64,000 bases of DNA. Source: an uncultured Gemmiger sp. Lineage in GTDB: Bacteria; Bacillota; Clostridia; Oscillospirales; Ruminococcaceae. Both the position numbers and the translations under genes were made by a program. Positions within the stretch are counted from its first letter, which is position 1; every line of letters starts with the position of its first letter. Below, in pieces: positions 50,441 through 58,796 of this stretch. The notes beneath the pieces are model-generated. The model worked only from the letters and a program-made list of their open reading frames with translations. It was not told the origin of the DNA and searched no databases. The stretch covers positions 62,001-126,000 of the forward strand of contig CALXHQ010000006.1 of assembly GCA_944388145.1 (NCBI GenBank). Reading direction: 5' to 3'.

Positions 50441-53400
50441 TCAGCGATTTTTCTGACGCTTCTTCATGTAGAAGACAACACCGCAACCCACGATGGCCAG
50501 GCAAGCCAGACCAATCAGTACCCCAAACGGGAAGCTGTCGCTGGTCTGCGGGACCTTGACGGTGGTATTGCCATTCTGCGAAGGTGCTGCGTTGCCGCCG
50601 TTCGGCTGGGCAGTGGGTGCGCCGCCCCATGTGCCGTTGGCAATTCCTGCTGCAATGTCGGGATGCTCATCGACCACTTGATTCTGACCTTGCGCGCCAG
50701 AGGAAGTCTCGGGCGTGATCGGTTTCGTAGTGGCGGAATCCACAGCCTTCTGCAATGCGTCAAGCAAGGCATTCAGGGTATCAGCATCGGCGCGGTTTGC
50801 GATCGCAGCCTCGGCAGCTGCAACGGCCTGGCGGATGGCCGAAGCGCTATCCATCGTGTATTTGCTCAAATCCAGCTGCTTTGTCTGCTCCACCAAGGTA
50901 TTCAGTTTGGTGGTGTCACCGGCTGCTTCCAGTGCAGCAGCTGCGGTTTGCAGATCCAGAGTAGCGGCGTCAACGGCTGCCTGTGTTGCATCAGGATTTG
51001 CTGCAATCGCCTTGGCCGCCGCCAGTTTGGCTGCAAACTGCTCCCAAGACTCCACGGTGTAGTCATTTTCCGCTTTGCCTTCCATCGCTGCAATCGCCTC
51101 ATTGAGGGCAACCATGTCCGCACGCTTTTCAAGGCTCATAATAGCCTTTTCCAGTGCTGCGTAGGCTTCCTCAATCTCCTCAGCAGTTGCATCGGGATTG
51201 CCTGCGACGGTCTCAGCATTGGCAAGGGCGGTTGCAAGGGCAGCCCAGGAATCCGGCAGATACTCTTCCTCTTTCAGCTCTTTTGCGCTGTTGATTGCGC
51301 CGACAAGATTCGTGTTATCGGCACGCTCCACCAGACCTTCCTTGGCCTGCCGCAGTGCTGTGGCAGCCTCATTCACTGCCTGCTGGGTTGCGTCCTCCGC
51401 CTCAGCGACTGCTTTCGCATTGGCCAGGGCGGTGGCAAACGCCTGCCAGCTGGTGGAGGTATAGTCATTCTCATCCAGGCTGGCAGCATCAGCAATCAGC
51501 TGGTTCAGAACGGTCTTATCCACCGGGGTCGGTGCGGGGTCGGTGCCCTCAGCGGCTGCGAACAGTTCAAGCTCATAGATGCGGACCCAGGCAGCCCAGC
51601 CAGTGCTATCGGGACGGCTGACATTCAGCTTAAAGATGCGGCCGGTCTTGTCGATGTTGTCATTAGTGCAAACATCATTTGCATTGTCGGTAACGGAGAA
51701 AACCTCAATCCAATTCGAGTTACCCTCAAGCACTTTTTCGCGCTCATCAGGTTCCATGGCCAGCAGCTCATCCACGTTGACCTTTTCTTCATCAAGCATG
51801 TAGAACTCATAGCCTGCGGTATTCATGCTGCCATTGCCGGCTGTGGCAGTTTCCACCACGCCAACATTGGTAACAACGACCTGCTTCACATTGCGCTCTT
51901 CACCAATGTCAAAGGCAACCCAGAGGTTGGAGCCCTCCTCACACCACTTATCGTTGTCAGGATCTTCTTTCTTGCCGTCAAACAGCTTTTCGGGGCCCGC
52001 CTTCGGGTCACCCACAAGCTTACTGTTGCTGGCGATGATGTCGGCGTTTTGAGAAACCAGTTCCAGATCCCCAATGGGCTCAGTTACGGTCACTGTTGCT
52101 TTGCCCGCCTTGCCGGTATCCTGCACAGAGGTGGCTACAACAGTAACCGATGTTGCGGTCTCATCCTCACCGACAGTCAGCAGACCGCTTTCATCGATCA
52201 CGGTGCTGTCGGAAGTTGCATTCTCCACGCTCCAGGTCACATCCTGGGAGGGATCGTTTTCACCGCTCACCACAGCAGTAAACTGCTGAGTGGCTCCCTT
52301 CTCCACAGAGACAGTGGCCGGGGCAACGGTAACAGTGGTAACAACGGGTTCTACCGACGTGCTCTGCAGAACGACCTTAACCTCGTAGGTTTTGCCCTCT
52401 GTCACAGCAATAATTTTGGCCTCGGTTCCGCTGATGCGATAGCCTTCAGGGGCAGCCACACACTTCAGGGTGTAGGAACCCAGCGTCACGTCGGCAAGTT
52501 CATCGGTACTCACAGTGCCGACCTTTTCGCCGTCAACGTTGTAGATATCGTAGACAGCGCCGGACAGGGTCTCACCCTTCACATTCACAGCGGTCAGCTT
52601 CAGCTTTGCCTTGGGCTCTTCAAAGGTCGGCGTTGTTACCGTGTACTGATCCGACAGCAGCTGGCCGGCGCGCTTCACCTGCAGGGTCAGCTTACTACCA
52701 GCGCGCGGCACGCGAATGCCGTGGATGGTAACGGATGTTTCCCCTGCCGCAACGGGCAGAGAAGCCTTGGTGTAGTTGTTGGAAACAGCGCGAGTCAGCG
52801 GCTCAGCCTCGTAGACATAGACAATGTCGCCTTCGTTCAAGCCGTTCACCGTCATGGAGACGAAGATATCACTGCCGTTGGAGGAGCTGACAGAGCCGGG
52901 CTGAGAATAGGCTTCGAATGTAACATCCGTTGCAGAGGCGGACTTTTCAGCATTCTCGCTCTCAAAGCGGGCTGCCTGCTTGATGCTCTCCTCAGAGCCC
53001 ACCGCCGTGGTAGTGTAATAAACACGGCCAGCTTCAGTGGTGCCGAAATCCAGATCGCTGATGGTGACAGTGCTCTCCTCTGCCACAGCAGAGCCAATCT
53101 CCGTATACTCCGTACCGGACTTGGTGTAGACCTTGACAGTCTGGCCGGTGGGCACATTTGTCAGCGTGAAGATATCGGCTGCGCCGGGCTGGTTCTCAGC
53201 GCTGGCAAACTGGATAGAGACAGGTTCGGTCTGGGGGAACTCGGCCGTCTCAAACATCTGCCACTCGTAGATACGGATGCCGCCCCACGGAGAGTTGCCG
53301 TCATCATACACCCGCAGGCGCCACTCCTGCGCAGTGACCGGCTCGTCCAGCAGGACATCCGTCACGGCGGCGTGGTTGTTCTGGATGCGCTTTGCCTCCA

Positions 53401-55759
53401 CCCAATCGCCGGATGCATTCTTATACTCCAGTGCAAAGTCGATGGTGTTCATGTCTGCACTCTCACCGCCGTACTCTGCGTGTTCCACACGCCAGCGGTG
53501 AACGGTCACTTCACGGCCAATGTCAATATCCATGTAACCTGTCGACTTATTTGTTGCACACCACTTGGAGCCATTCAGTGCAGTACCGTCGATCGCCTTA
53601 GATGCAGGCTCACTTTCATTCTGGAAAGAGACATCGGTCACAGTCGCACCCAGGCAGACATTCTCAAAAGTCTTTTCCTCGTAGACTTCGGAGTCTTCAT
53701 TGTCATACTGCCAATCGATCACGAGCTCGGTGCCCTCGCCGCGGATGCCGTTTGCGTTAATAGGCACAACCTTCAGGGTCACGTCTTGCTCGTCAAAGTT
53801 GCGCGACACCGTGGGCAGATAGAAGGCCGTATTGGGGGTTTCCATAATCAGGTTGGAGGAACCGTCCGAATTGACCTTGTAAATCTCATAGCTGGTTGCG
53901 CCGTCCACAGCATCCCAGTAGATGCGGGCTTCCGCCTCATAGGCGTTCTTGTAGAGGATCTCGTCCAGAGTGACCGAAGCAGGGCCGGACAGGGGTGCGC
54001 GATCCTGATCCAGAATTGCCAGCTGACCCAGATTCATCTGGTAATCAGAGACAGCGGAATCGCTCTCCACCTTCAGGCCGATGGCATACAGGGTCTTGCC
54101 AGCCTGATCGGAAATATCCACCACGGTGGTGGTCCAGGTATCAGCTTCGCTGGCCGCCAGGTCATAGGCGACGGTCTCGCAATCCTCATAGTTGGAAGTG
54201 CTGTCATCACCATAGTAGGCGACCAGCTTGGCCTTGCCGTCATCGTTCTTGGCAGTCAGGCTCAGCGTCATGCCATCGGTCACAGCCACATCCGTGCTGT
54301 ACAGCATGATATCGTTGGCCTTGTTGGCATCCAGGCTGCCGAAGAATTTGATGGAGGTGCCGCCATTGTAGGCGTCGGTAAAGTCATAACCGCCTTCCAG
54401 TTTTGCACCTTCGGAGTCAATGATGTAGGTCCAGGTGGGCATGACATCCTGCACCGACTGATAGCTCCACTCACCGTTGCGGGACAGCTCACCATCCACA
54501 TAGAATCCAGTTCCGTGGCCGGAATTAAAATTGGTGACAAACGGAGCACTCAGAATGGGCGTCTGGTCCGCGAAGAAGCGGGACATGCCCAACCAGGTGG
54601 AGGAGGAAACGTCATCCACTTCCACGCGGGGGTCCGATGCAGAGTTGACGTAGAAGTCCTGCTCAACCTGATGGAACTGCGCACCATCGGTGGAATTGCC
54701 CAGAGTGGAGTTGGGGCAGTACAGGGCGATGGACACTTTCAGTTTGCCGTCCTGATCCACCAGCGATTCATCACGGAACGGTGTGTTCATACCATTCTGC
54801 TGCACGTCCAGGCCGGCAAAGGCATCGAACGGGCTGCGGTTGATGGAATTCATTGTGTTGATTGTGGTGGAGATCTGGCCATCATACCAGTTATAGTTCA
54901 TAAAGAACTCATTGACCCCCACCGAACCATCAGCGCTGCGCTCCATCCAGCGCTGGTTTACGCTGTTGACTGCATTCTGGTAAGAAACGCCGCCAGAGGG
55001 AACCATCGAATCATACCAGCTGATCAAAATGTCGGGGCACTTGGCACGCATATAGCGGATCATCTCGTCCAAGCGGGAAGCAACCTCAGCACTGCAGCCA
55101 TAGGATTCCTGGTTGAAGAAGTAGCCGTCAAAGCCATAATAGTCCATCAGCTCCAACAGCTTATCCGCCACCGGGAAACTGCCGTCCTCCGCTTTCTGGC
55201 AGAAGTCGGAAACTTCCTCGGCGTATCCAGAGCCGGTGCCCCAGGGGAAGCCCAGCGTAGCGACAACGGGCACACCGTTGGTATGTGCTGCGTCAGTAAA
55301 TTCACCAGTGGGCAGGCAGATCAAGCCTTCCTCAGAGCCGGACCAGTAGACAAAAGACCCGGTATACTGCCAGTAGTTGAAGGACCAGCTCATGAAGTTT
55401 TCGGTACCCTGTGCACTGGTTGTGTCATGGGAAGAGTTTGCCAGTGAGCAGAGCATCAATTTTGCTTCCGGATTTGCTTTCGGATTGACAACAAAGCCGC
55501 CCTTACGGTCAGCCAGCGGGATACTTGCCCGGCTGTAACGGGCATCGGGGTCGGATTCCGGGGTCCATTCCAGGACAGTTGCCACACTGAAAGAGGGGCC
55601 AATCGGCATCAGGGACTCATGTGCGGCATACGCCTCGTTCATTTCAGCAGACCCGTCCTTACCCGGTGTCGCTGCGCCTGCTGGTATTGCGGTGGCGGAC
55701 AAAACCACCGACAAAGCCAGCAGCCCAGAGGCAAAACGCTTCCACCTGCTTGTTCTCAT
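50441..55759 (-). CDS. cell-wall-anchored endo-beta-N-acetylglucosaminidase (GH85) with discoidin, Big, SpaA-like and FIVAR domains
   Basis: A 1772-residue surface enzyme that probably cuts the chitobiose core of N-glycans. It has a signal peptide (1-30) and a GH85 catalytic domain (about 100-450). The domain shows FMSWSFNYWQYTGSFVYWSG, GVPVVATLGFPWG and the substrate-assisted catalytic pair in DGYFFNQES (Asn216, Glu218). Further on are two F5/8-type C (discoidin) sugar-binding domains (about 700-840 and 1235-1415) and a SpaA/Cna-B-like domain (TLSGAVYDIYNVDGEKVGTV). A Big_2-like domain (VEKGATQQFTAVVSGEN) and four FIVAR repeats (about 1420-1690) follow. The C-terminus has an LPxTG-like sorting signal, VPQTSDSFPFG, then a membrane helix and KKRQKNR. 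The ATG at 55759 has AAAGGA upstream. Confidence 0.93.
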   Translation of the reverse strand: MRTSRWKRFASGLLALSVVLSATAIPAGAATPGKDGSAEMNEAYAAHESLMPIGPSFSVATVLEWTPESDPDARYSRASIPLADRKGGFVVNPKANPEAKLMLCSLANSSHDTTSAQGTENFMSWSFNYWQYTGSFVYWSGSEEGLICLPTGEFTDAAHTNGVPVVATLGFPWGTGSGYAEEVSDFCQKAEDGSFPVADKLLELMDYYGFDGYFFNQESYGCSAEVASRLDEMIRYMRAKCPDILISWYDSMVPSGGVSYQNAVNSVNQRWMERSADGSVGVNEFFMNYNWYDGQISTTINTMNSINRSPFDAFAGLDVQQNGMNTPFRDESLVDQDGKLKVSIALYCPNSTLGNSTDGAQFHQVEQDFYVNSASDPRVEVDDVSSSTWLGMSRFFADQTPILSAPFVTNFNSGHGTGFYVDGELSRNGEWSYQSVQDVMPTWTYIIDSEGAKLEGGYDFTDAYNGGTSIKFFGSLDANKANDIMLYSTDVAVTDGMTLSLTAKNDDGKAKLVAYYGDDSTSNYEDCETVAYDLAASEADTWTTTVVDISDQAGKTLYAIGLKVESDSAVSDYQMNLGQLAILDQDRAPLSGPASVTLDEILYKNAYEAEARIYWDAVDGATSYEIYKVNSDGSSNLIMETPNTAFYLPTVSRNFDEQDVTLKVVPINANGIRGEGTELVIDWQYDNEDSEVYEEKTFENVCLGATVTDVSFQNESEPASKAIDGTALNGSKWCATNKSTGYMDIDIGREVTVHRWRVEHAEYGGESADMNTIDFALEYKNASGDWVEAKRIQNNHAAVTDVLLDEPVTAQEWRLRVYDDGNSPWGGIRIYEWQMFETAEFPQTEPVSIQFASAENQPGAADIFTLTNVPTGQTVKVYTKSGTEYTEIGSAVAEESTVTISDLDFGTTEAGRVYYTTTAVGSEESIKQAARFESENAEKSASATDVTFEAYSQPGSVSSSNGSDIFVSMTVNGLNEGDIVYVYEAEPLTRAVSNNYTKASLPVAAGETSVTIHGIRVPRAGSKLTLQVKRAGQLLSDQYTVTTPTFEEPKAKLKLTAVNVKGETLSGAVYDIYNVDGEKVGTVSTDELADVTLGSYTLKCVAAPEGYRISGTEAKIIAVTEGKTYEVKVVLQSTSVEPVVTTVTVAPATVSVEKGATQQFTAVVSGENDPSQDVTWSVENATSDSTVIDESGLLTVGEDETATSVTVVATSVQDTGKAGKATVTVTEPIGDLELVSQNADIIASNSKLVGDPKAGPEKLFDGKKEDPDNDKWCEEGSNLWVAFDIGEERNVKQVVVTNVGVVETATAGNGSMNTAGYEFYMLDEEKVNVDELLAMEPDEREKVLEGNSNWIEVFSVTDNANDVCTNDNIDKTGRIFKLNVSRPDSTGWAAWVRIYELELFAAAEGTDPAPTPVDKTVLNQLIADAASLDENDYTSTSWQAFATALANAKAVAEAEDATQQAVNEAATALRQAKEGLVERADNTNLVGAINSAKELKEEEYLPDSWAALATALANAETVAGNPDATAEEIEEAYAALEKAIMSLEKRADMVALNEAIAAMEGKAENDYTVESWEQFAAKLAAAKAIAANPDATQAAVDAATLDLQTAAAALEAAGDTTKLNTLVEQTKQLDLSKYTMDSASAIRQAVAAAEAAIANRADADTLNALLDALQKAVDSATTKPITPETSSGAQGQNQVVDEHPDIAAGIANGTWGGAPTAQPNGGNAAPSQNGNTTVKVPQTSDSFPFGVLIGLACLAIVGCGVVFYMKKRQKNR

Positions 55760-56384
55760 TTGTTAAGTATCCTTTCTTTGTACTGCTATAAGCAGTTAAG
55801 AATGTTAACATTGTTAACGCGTTGCAACGGTTCTTTTTTCATTTTAACTGTTCAAAAAAAGTCAATATTAAACAGTATTTCTTTCTGCCGGAAAAACATT
55901 TTGTACGATTCAATAACTATTTTCCTGTTTTATAGGTAATTTTCACGAATTATTCAAAATTTGATGTCACCAATGTATGGTTTGCAAGACAGCATTTTTG
56001 TTGCAGTTTATATTTACATTATATTAACATTGTTAACCTTTTGTGTTTTGCTCCTGCGTAGACATTGTTGCCCATATTTGTTCCGCTCTTTTGTATACAT
56101 TCATCGTTACTGCGTATATTTGCATTGGACTTTGTCATTGTCTGTCTCGCAATCTTCTTTGCTGTTTCTCATGTCATACTTATTTCAGTTTGTTTCATCG
56201 ATATGGATTATTCGAAGATTTCTGGAGGCTCCACATAATTAGTATTGAATACCACATGATAATACATACCGTTTTCTTTTCCGCTTTTTTCGTCACTTTG
56301 AAAAAAAATTCTTTTCGTTCCGGGACGTCTAGAAGATGGTTTATGCTTTTGTCTCGTCTGCGAAGATCATTTCACCACCCCGCG
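55760..56384. other. AT-rich, gene-free control region upstream of the GH85 gene
   Basis: About 0.6 kb, far richer in A and T than its surroundings. I find no convincing gene. It contains two copies of TTAACATTGTTAAC (55805-55818, 56024-56037), built from GTTAAC half-sites at 9-bp period. A minus-strand TATAAT (56023-56018) abuts the second copy. A palindrome CGTTGCAACG lies near 55820. Probably a regulated promoter and long leader for the GH85 gene, possibly acquired horizontally with it. Confidence 0.55.
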
Positions 56385-56424
56385 AAACAAGAAAGCGACC
56401 GAATGAACGGTCGCTTTCTTGTTT
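56385..56424. terminator. bidirectional terminator downstream of the OmpR-type kinase gene
   Basis: Perfect 17-bp stem (56385-56401 with 56408-56424), 6-nt loop AATGAA, with A/T-rich flanks, 69 bp beyond the kinase stop on the minus strand. Confidence 0.8.
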
Positions 56425-56492
56425 TGGAGCACTTTTCTATCTTGTCCGCCTTATCTCCTGCTCTACTTCTCGGAATATAACGTTAAGCGCTG

Positions 56493-57806
56493 TCAGCAGA
56501 TGGCTTTTGCCGGCCATTCCACCACAAAGGTTGCACCGCCTCCAGGGGTGTCCTGCACACGCAGGATGGCGCCATGCAGGGTGGCGATTTCAGTTGCCAC
56601 CGCCAGGCCAAGGCCAAAATGCGCCTTGCCGGTGCGGCTGCGGTCCCCGCGGGTGAACCGCTCAAAGACGTGCTGCTTTTCACTGTCGGGCACACCCGGG
56701 CCGTGGTCTGTTACCGCAACACGAAGCCCGCCCGCCTTGGGCCGCTCCGCGCGCAGTTCCACCGGCGTATCGGCCGGGGCATATTCGAAGGCATTGTTCA
56801 GCAGCACAGCGAACAGCTGTTCCAGTCGCTGAACGTCGGCATGCAGAGAAGGAAGCGGGGCGTCGGGCAGATCGAGGGAGAGGGTGTGGCCCTGCGCCCT
56901 TGCCACCGGTGCGAACCTGCCGTACAGCTCGATCAGAAAGGTTTCGGTTTCCACCTCAGCCAGCGCGGTGCGCAGTACACCTGCATCACCGCCCGCCAGG
57001 ATCAGCAGGTCATCGGTCAGTCGAGACAGCCGGTCCACCTCGCACACAGCACTGTGCAGAAAGGCCGGTCCCTGGGCAGCGGTTGCCGGGTCGCAGGCCG
57101 CCTGCAGGCTGGCTTTCAGCACAGTCAGCGGGCTGCGCAATTCATGGCCGGCAGCGGCAACGAATTCCCGCTGCCGCTGCATCGCCTGCGCGGTGGGCCG
57201 CAGCGCTCGCCGGGCCATCCACCGGCAAAGCAGCGTCAAAACCACGGCACCGGCAAGCCAAAGGCCCATATACTGCCAAATCATAGTCCACAGACGGGTG
57301 TGCAGCGTATGTACATCCCGAATGATGTACACGGCTGCCGCGCCGGCTGTCTGCCGGTGGGGCAACACCAGCGCTGTGCAGGTATACTCCCCTGTCAGGC
57401 CGCCCGTCAAATCAAAACTGACCCGCTGATGGCGCGGCCTGCCGGGGTCCAGCCCGGCTGCGGTGGCCTGTGATTTTGCCAGCAGCTCCAGCAGCTGCCG
57501 GTCATCAGCCGGCATCCAACCGCCGGGAAAAGCCAGCGGACAGCCGTTGTCCTCAATATAGACCACCACACGCCCGGTGGTTTCCTGCTCAGCCAGCCAG
57601 CTGTCCCGGATCATGCTGTTCCCCGTCACGGCATCCTCCACCGCATAGACAAGGTTGCCGAACAGCAGGTCCGCCCCGGCCAGATATTCGTTTTGCGCCA
57701 TGCGGCAGGTCAGGGCAAGTGCCGCGGCCAGCACCGCGGCCGTCAACAGGCTGAACAGTATGGTCAGCCTGCGCCGCAGGCGAAGGAACAGGACATCATG
57801 TTTCAT
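56493..57806 (-). CDS. membrane sensor histidine kinase (HAMP-less, EnvZ/OmpR class)
   Basis: The 437-residue protein has a basic start and TM1 (about 15-35), an extracytoplasmic sensor of some 140 residues, TM2 (about 175-200), a DHp domain with FVAAAGHELRSPLTVLKAS and a HATPase domain. The latter has N-box LEQLFAVLLNNAFEYAP, G1 VTDHGPGVPDS and G2 HFGLGLAVATEIATLHG. The ATG at 57806 overlaps the regulator stop by 11 bp. The pair diverges from the uptake locus, which it may control. Confidence 0.93.
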   Translation of the reverse strand: MKHDVLFLRLRRRLTILFSLLTAAVLAAALALTCRMAQNEYLAGADLLFGNLVYAVEDAVTGNSMIRDSWLAEQETTGRVVVYIEDNGCPLAFPGGWMPADDRQLLELLAKSQATAAGLDPGRPRHQRVSFDLTGGLTGEYTCTALVLPHRQTAGAAAVYIIRDVHTLHTRLWTMIWQYMGLWLAGAVVLTLLCRWMARRALRPTAQAMQRQREFVAAAGHELRSPLTVLKASLQAACDPATAAQGPAFLHSAVCEVDRLSRLTDDLLILAGGDAGVLRTALAEVETETFLIELYGRFAPVARAQGHTLSLDLPDAPLPSLHADVQRLEQLFAVLLNNAFEYAPADTPVELRAERPKAGGLRVAVTDHGPGVPDSEKQHVFERFTRGDRSRTGKAHFGLGLAVATEIATLHGAILRVQDTPGGGATFVVEWPAKAIC

Positions 57807-58482
57807 TGTTCAGCTCCAGGCGATAGCCTGTCCCCCGCAGCGTGCGGATAACCGCACGGCTGCCCACCGCATGCAGCCTGCGCCGGGCGAAGCTGATGTA
57901 ACTGTCCAGGCTGGCCTCCTCGACCTCCGCATCCGCCCCCCAGACGCTGCCCAAAAGTACAGACCGCGCCCGCATCATCCCCGGGGCGCGGCAGAATACC
58001 GCCAACAGGTCACATTCCCGCCGGCTGAGCGTGACGGTACCCGCCGGGCCGGTCAGCGTGTGCTGGGCAGTGTCCAGGATGAGGTCGCCGCAGTTGATCC
58101 GGTGGGCAGCCTCATTCAGGTCGGTGGGGCGGCGAACCAGCGCCCGCAGCCGGGCCAGCAGTTCCCTGGTGTCAAATGGTTTGGCAAGGTAATCGTCCGC
58201 GCCGGCGTCCAGTCCGGCCACCCGGTCCCCCACCTGCCCCAGGGCGGTGAGCATCAAAACCGGGATGCGCACCCCGTCGGCCCGGGCGCTTTGCAGCAAA
58301 AGCAGACCGTCCAGCCCGGGCAGCATTCGGTCCAGAATGCAGGCATCGTAATAGCCGGTCTTGATCAGCGCCAACCCGTCGGCGCCGTTGTGGCAGCAGT
58401 CGGAGGCGAATCCCGCCGCCTGCAGTGTGGGCTGAAGCACCCGGCAAAGCGCCTTATCATCCTCAATCAATAAGATCCGCAC
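57796..58482 (-). CDS. OmpR/PhoB-family response regulator
   Basis: The 228-residue protein has a receiver (ILLIEDDKALCRVL, phospho-Asp in DACILDRMLPGLDG, Lys in YLAKPFDTRELLARL). The winged-helix DNA-binding domain includes LSRRECDLLAVFCRAPGM, SLDSYISFARRRLHAVGSRAVIRTLRGTGYRLE. The GTG at 58482 has GGGAGGAA upstream. First gene of the unit with the kinase. Confidence 0.95.
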   Translation of the reverse strand: MRILLIEDDKALCRVLQPTLQAAGFASDCCHNGADGLALIKTGYYDACILDRMLPGLDGLLLLQSARADGVRIPVLMLTALGQVGDRVAGLDAGADDYLAKPFDTRELLARLRALVRRPTDLNEAAHRINCGDLILDTAQHTLTGPAGTVTLSRRECDLLAVFCRAPGMMRARSVLLGSVWGADAEVEEASLDSYISFARRRLHAVGSRAVIRTLRGTGYRLELNNET

Positions 58483-58614
58483 GGCAGTTCCTCCCTATCG
58501 GTCATTTGCATACGGTATTAGTATACAACAAAAATCTGTAAGAATCCTGAAATTTCAATCGGTTGCCTTGGTTTGCACGATCTCTGCAACCGGGCCGCAT
58601 TTTTCAGGTTTGTT

Positions 58615-58634
58615 CCAGCTTGAGCTGGTACAAT
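58615..58634 (+). promoter_or_regulatory. extended -10 promoter overlapped by a palindrome
   Basis: CCAGCT-TG-AGCTGG (58615-58628) runs into TGG-TACAAT (58627-58634), an extended -10 about 160 bp upstream of the solute-binding lipoprotein. A wider inverted repeat GGTTGC/GCAACC lies upstream (58561-58591). The rest of the divergent 58483-58796 gap shows nothing else. Confidence 0.4.
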
Positions 58635-58796
58635 AGCCGTAAGCCAACGGCGCAGCTGAACCATCAAAGACACACCGGAGAATTCACCACAAAGCAGATG
58701 CAAAGCTCCGCAACGCAGCGGACACTGCATTTTAGCATTTGGAGATTGCCGGGACTGGGTCAGATACGCCTTGATTCTATCACGGAGGATAAACCA

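Noticed and set aside
50429-55447. Plus-strand open frame of 1672 codons opposite the GH85 gene
   Set aside because: It is the antisense shadow of a long, codon-biased gene; the product shows no domain, while the minus strand has a clear multidomain protein.
55961-56242. 93-codon plus-strand frame in the AT-rich island
   Set aside because: Hydrophobic by composition only, no ribosome site, overlaps the operator-like repeat, no family resemblance.
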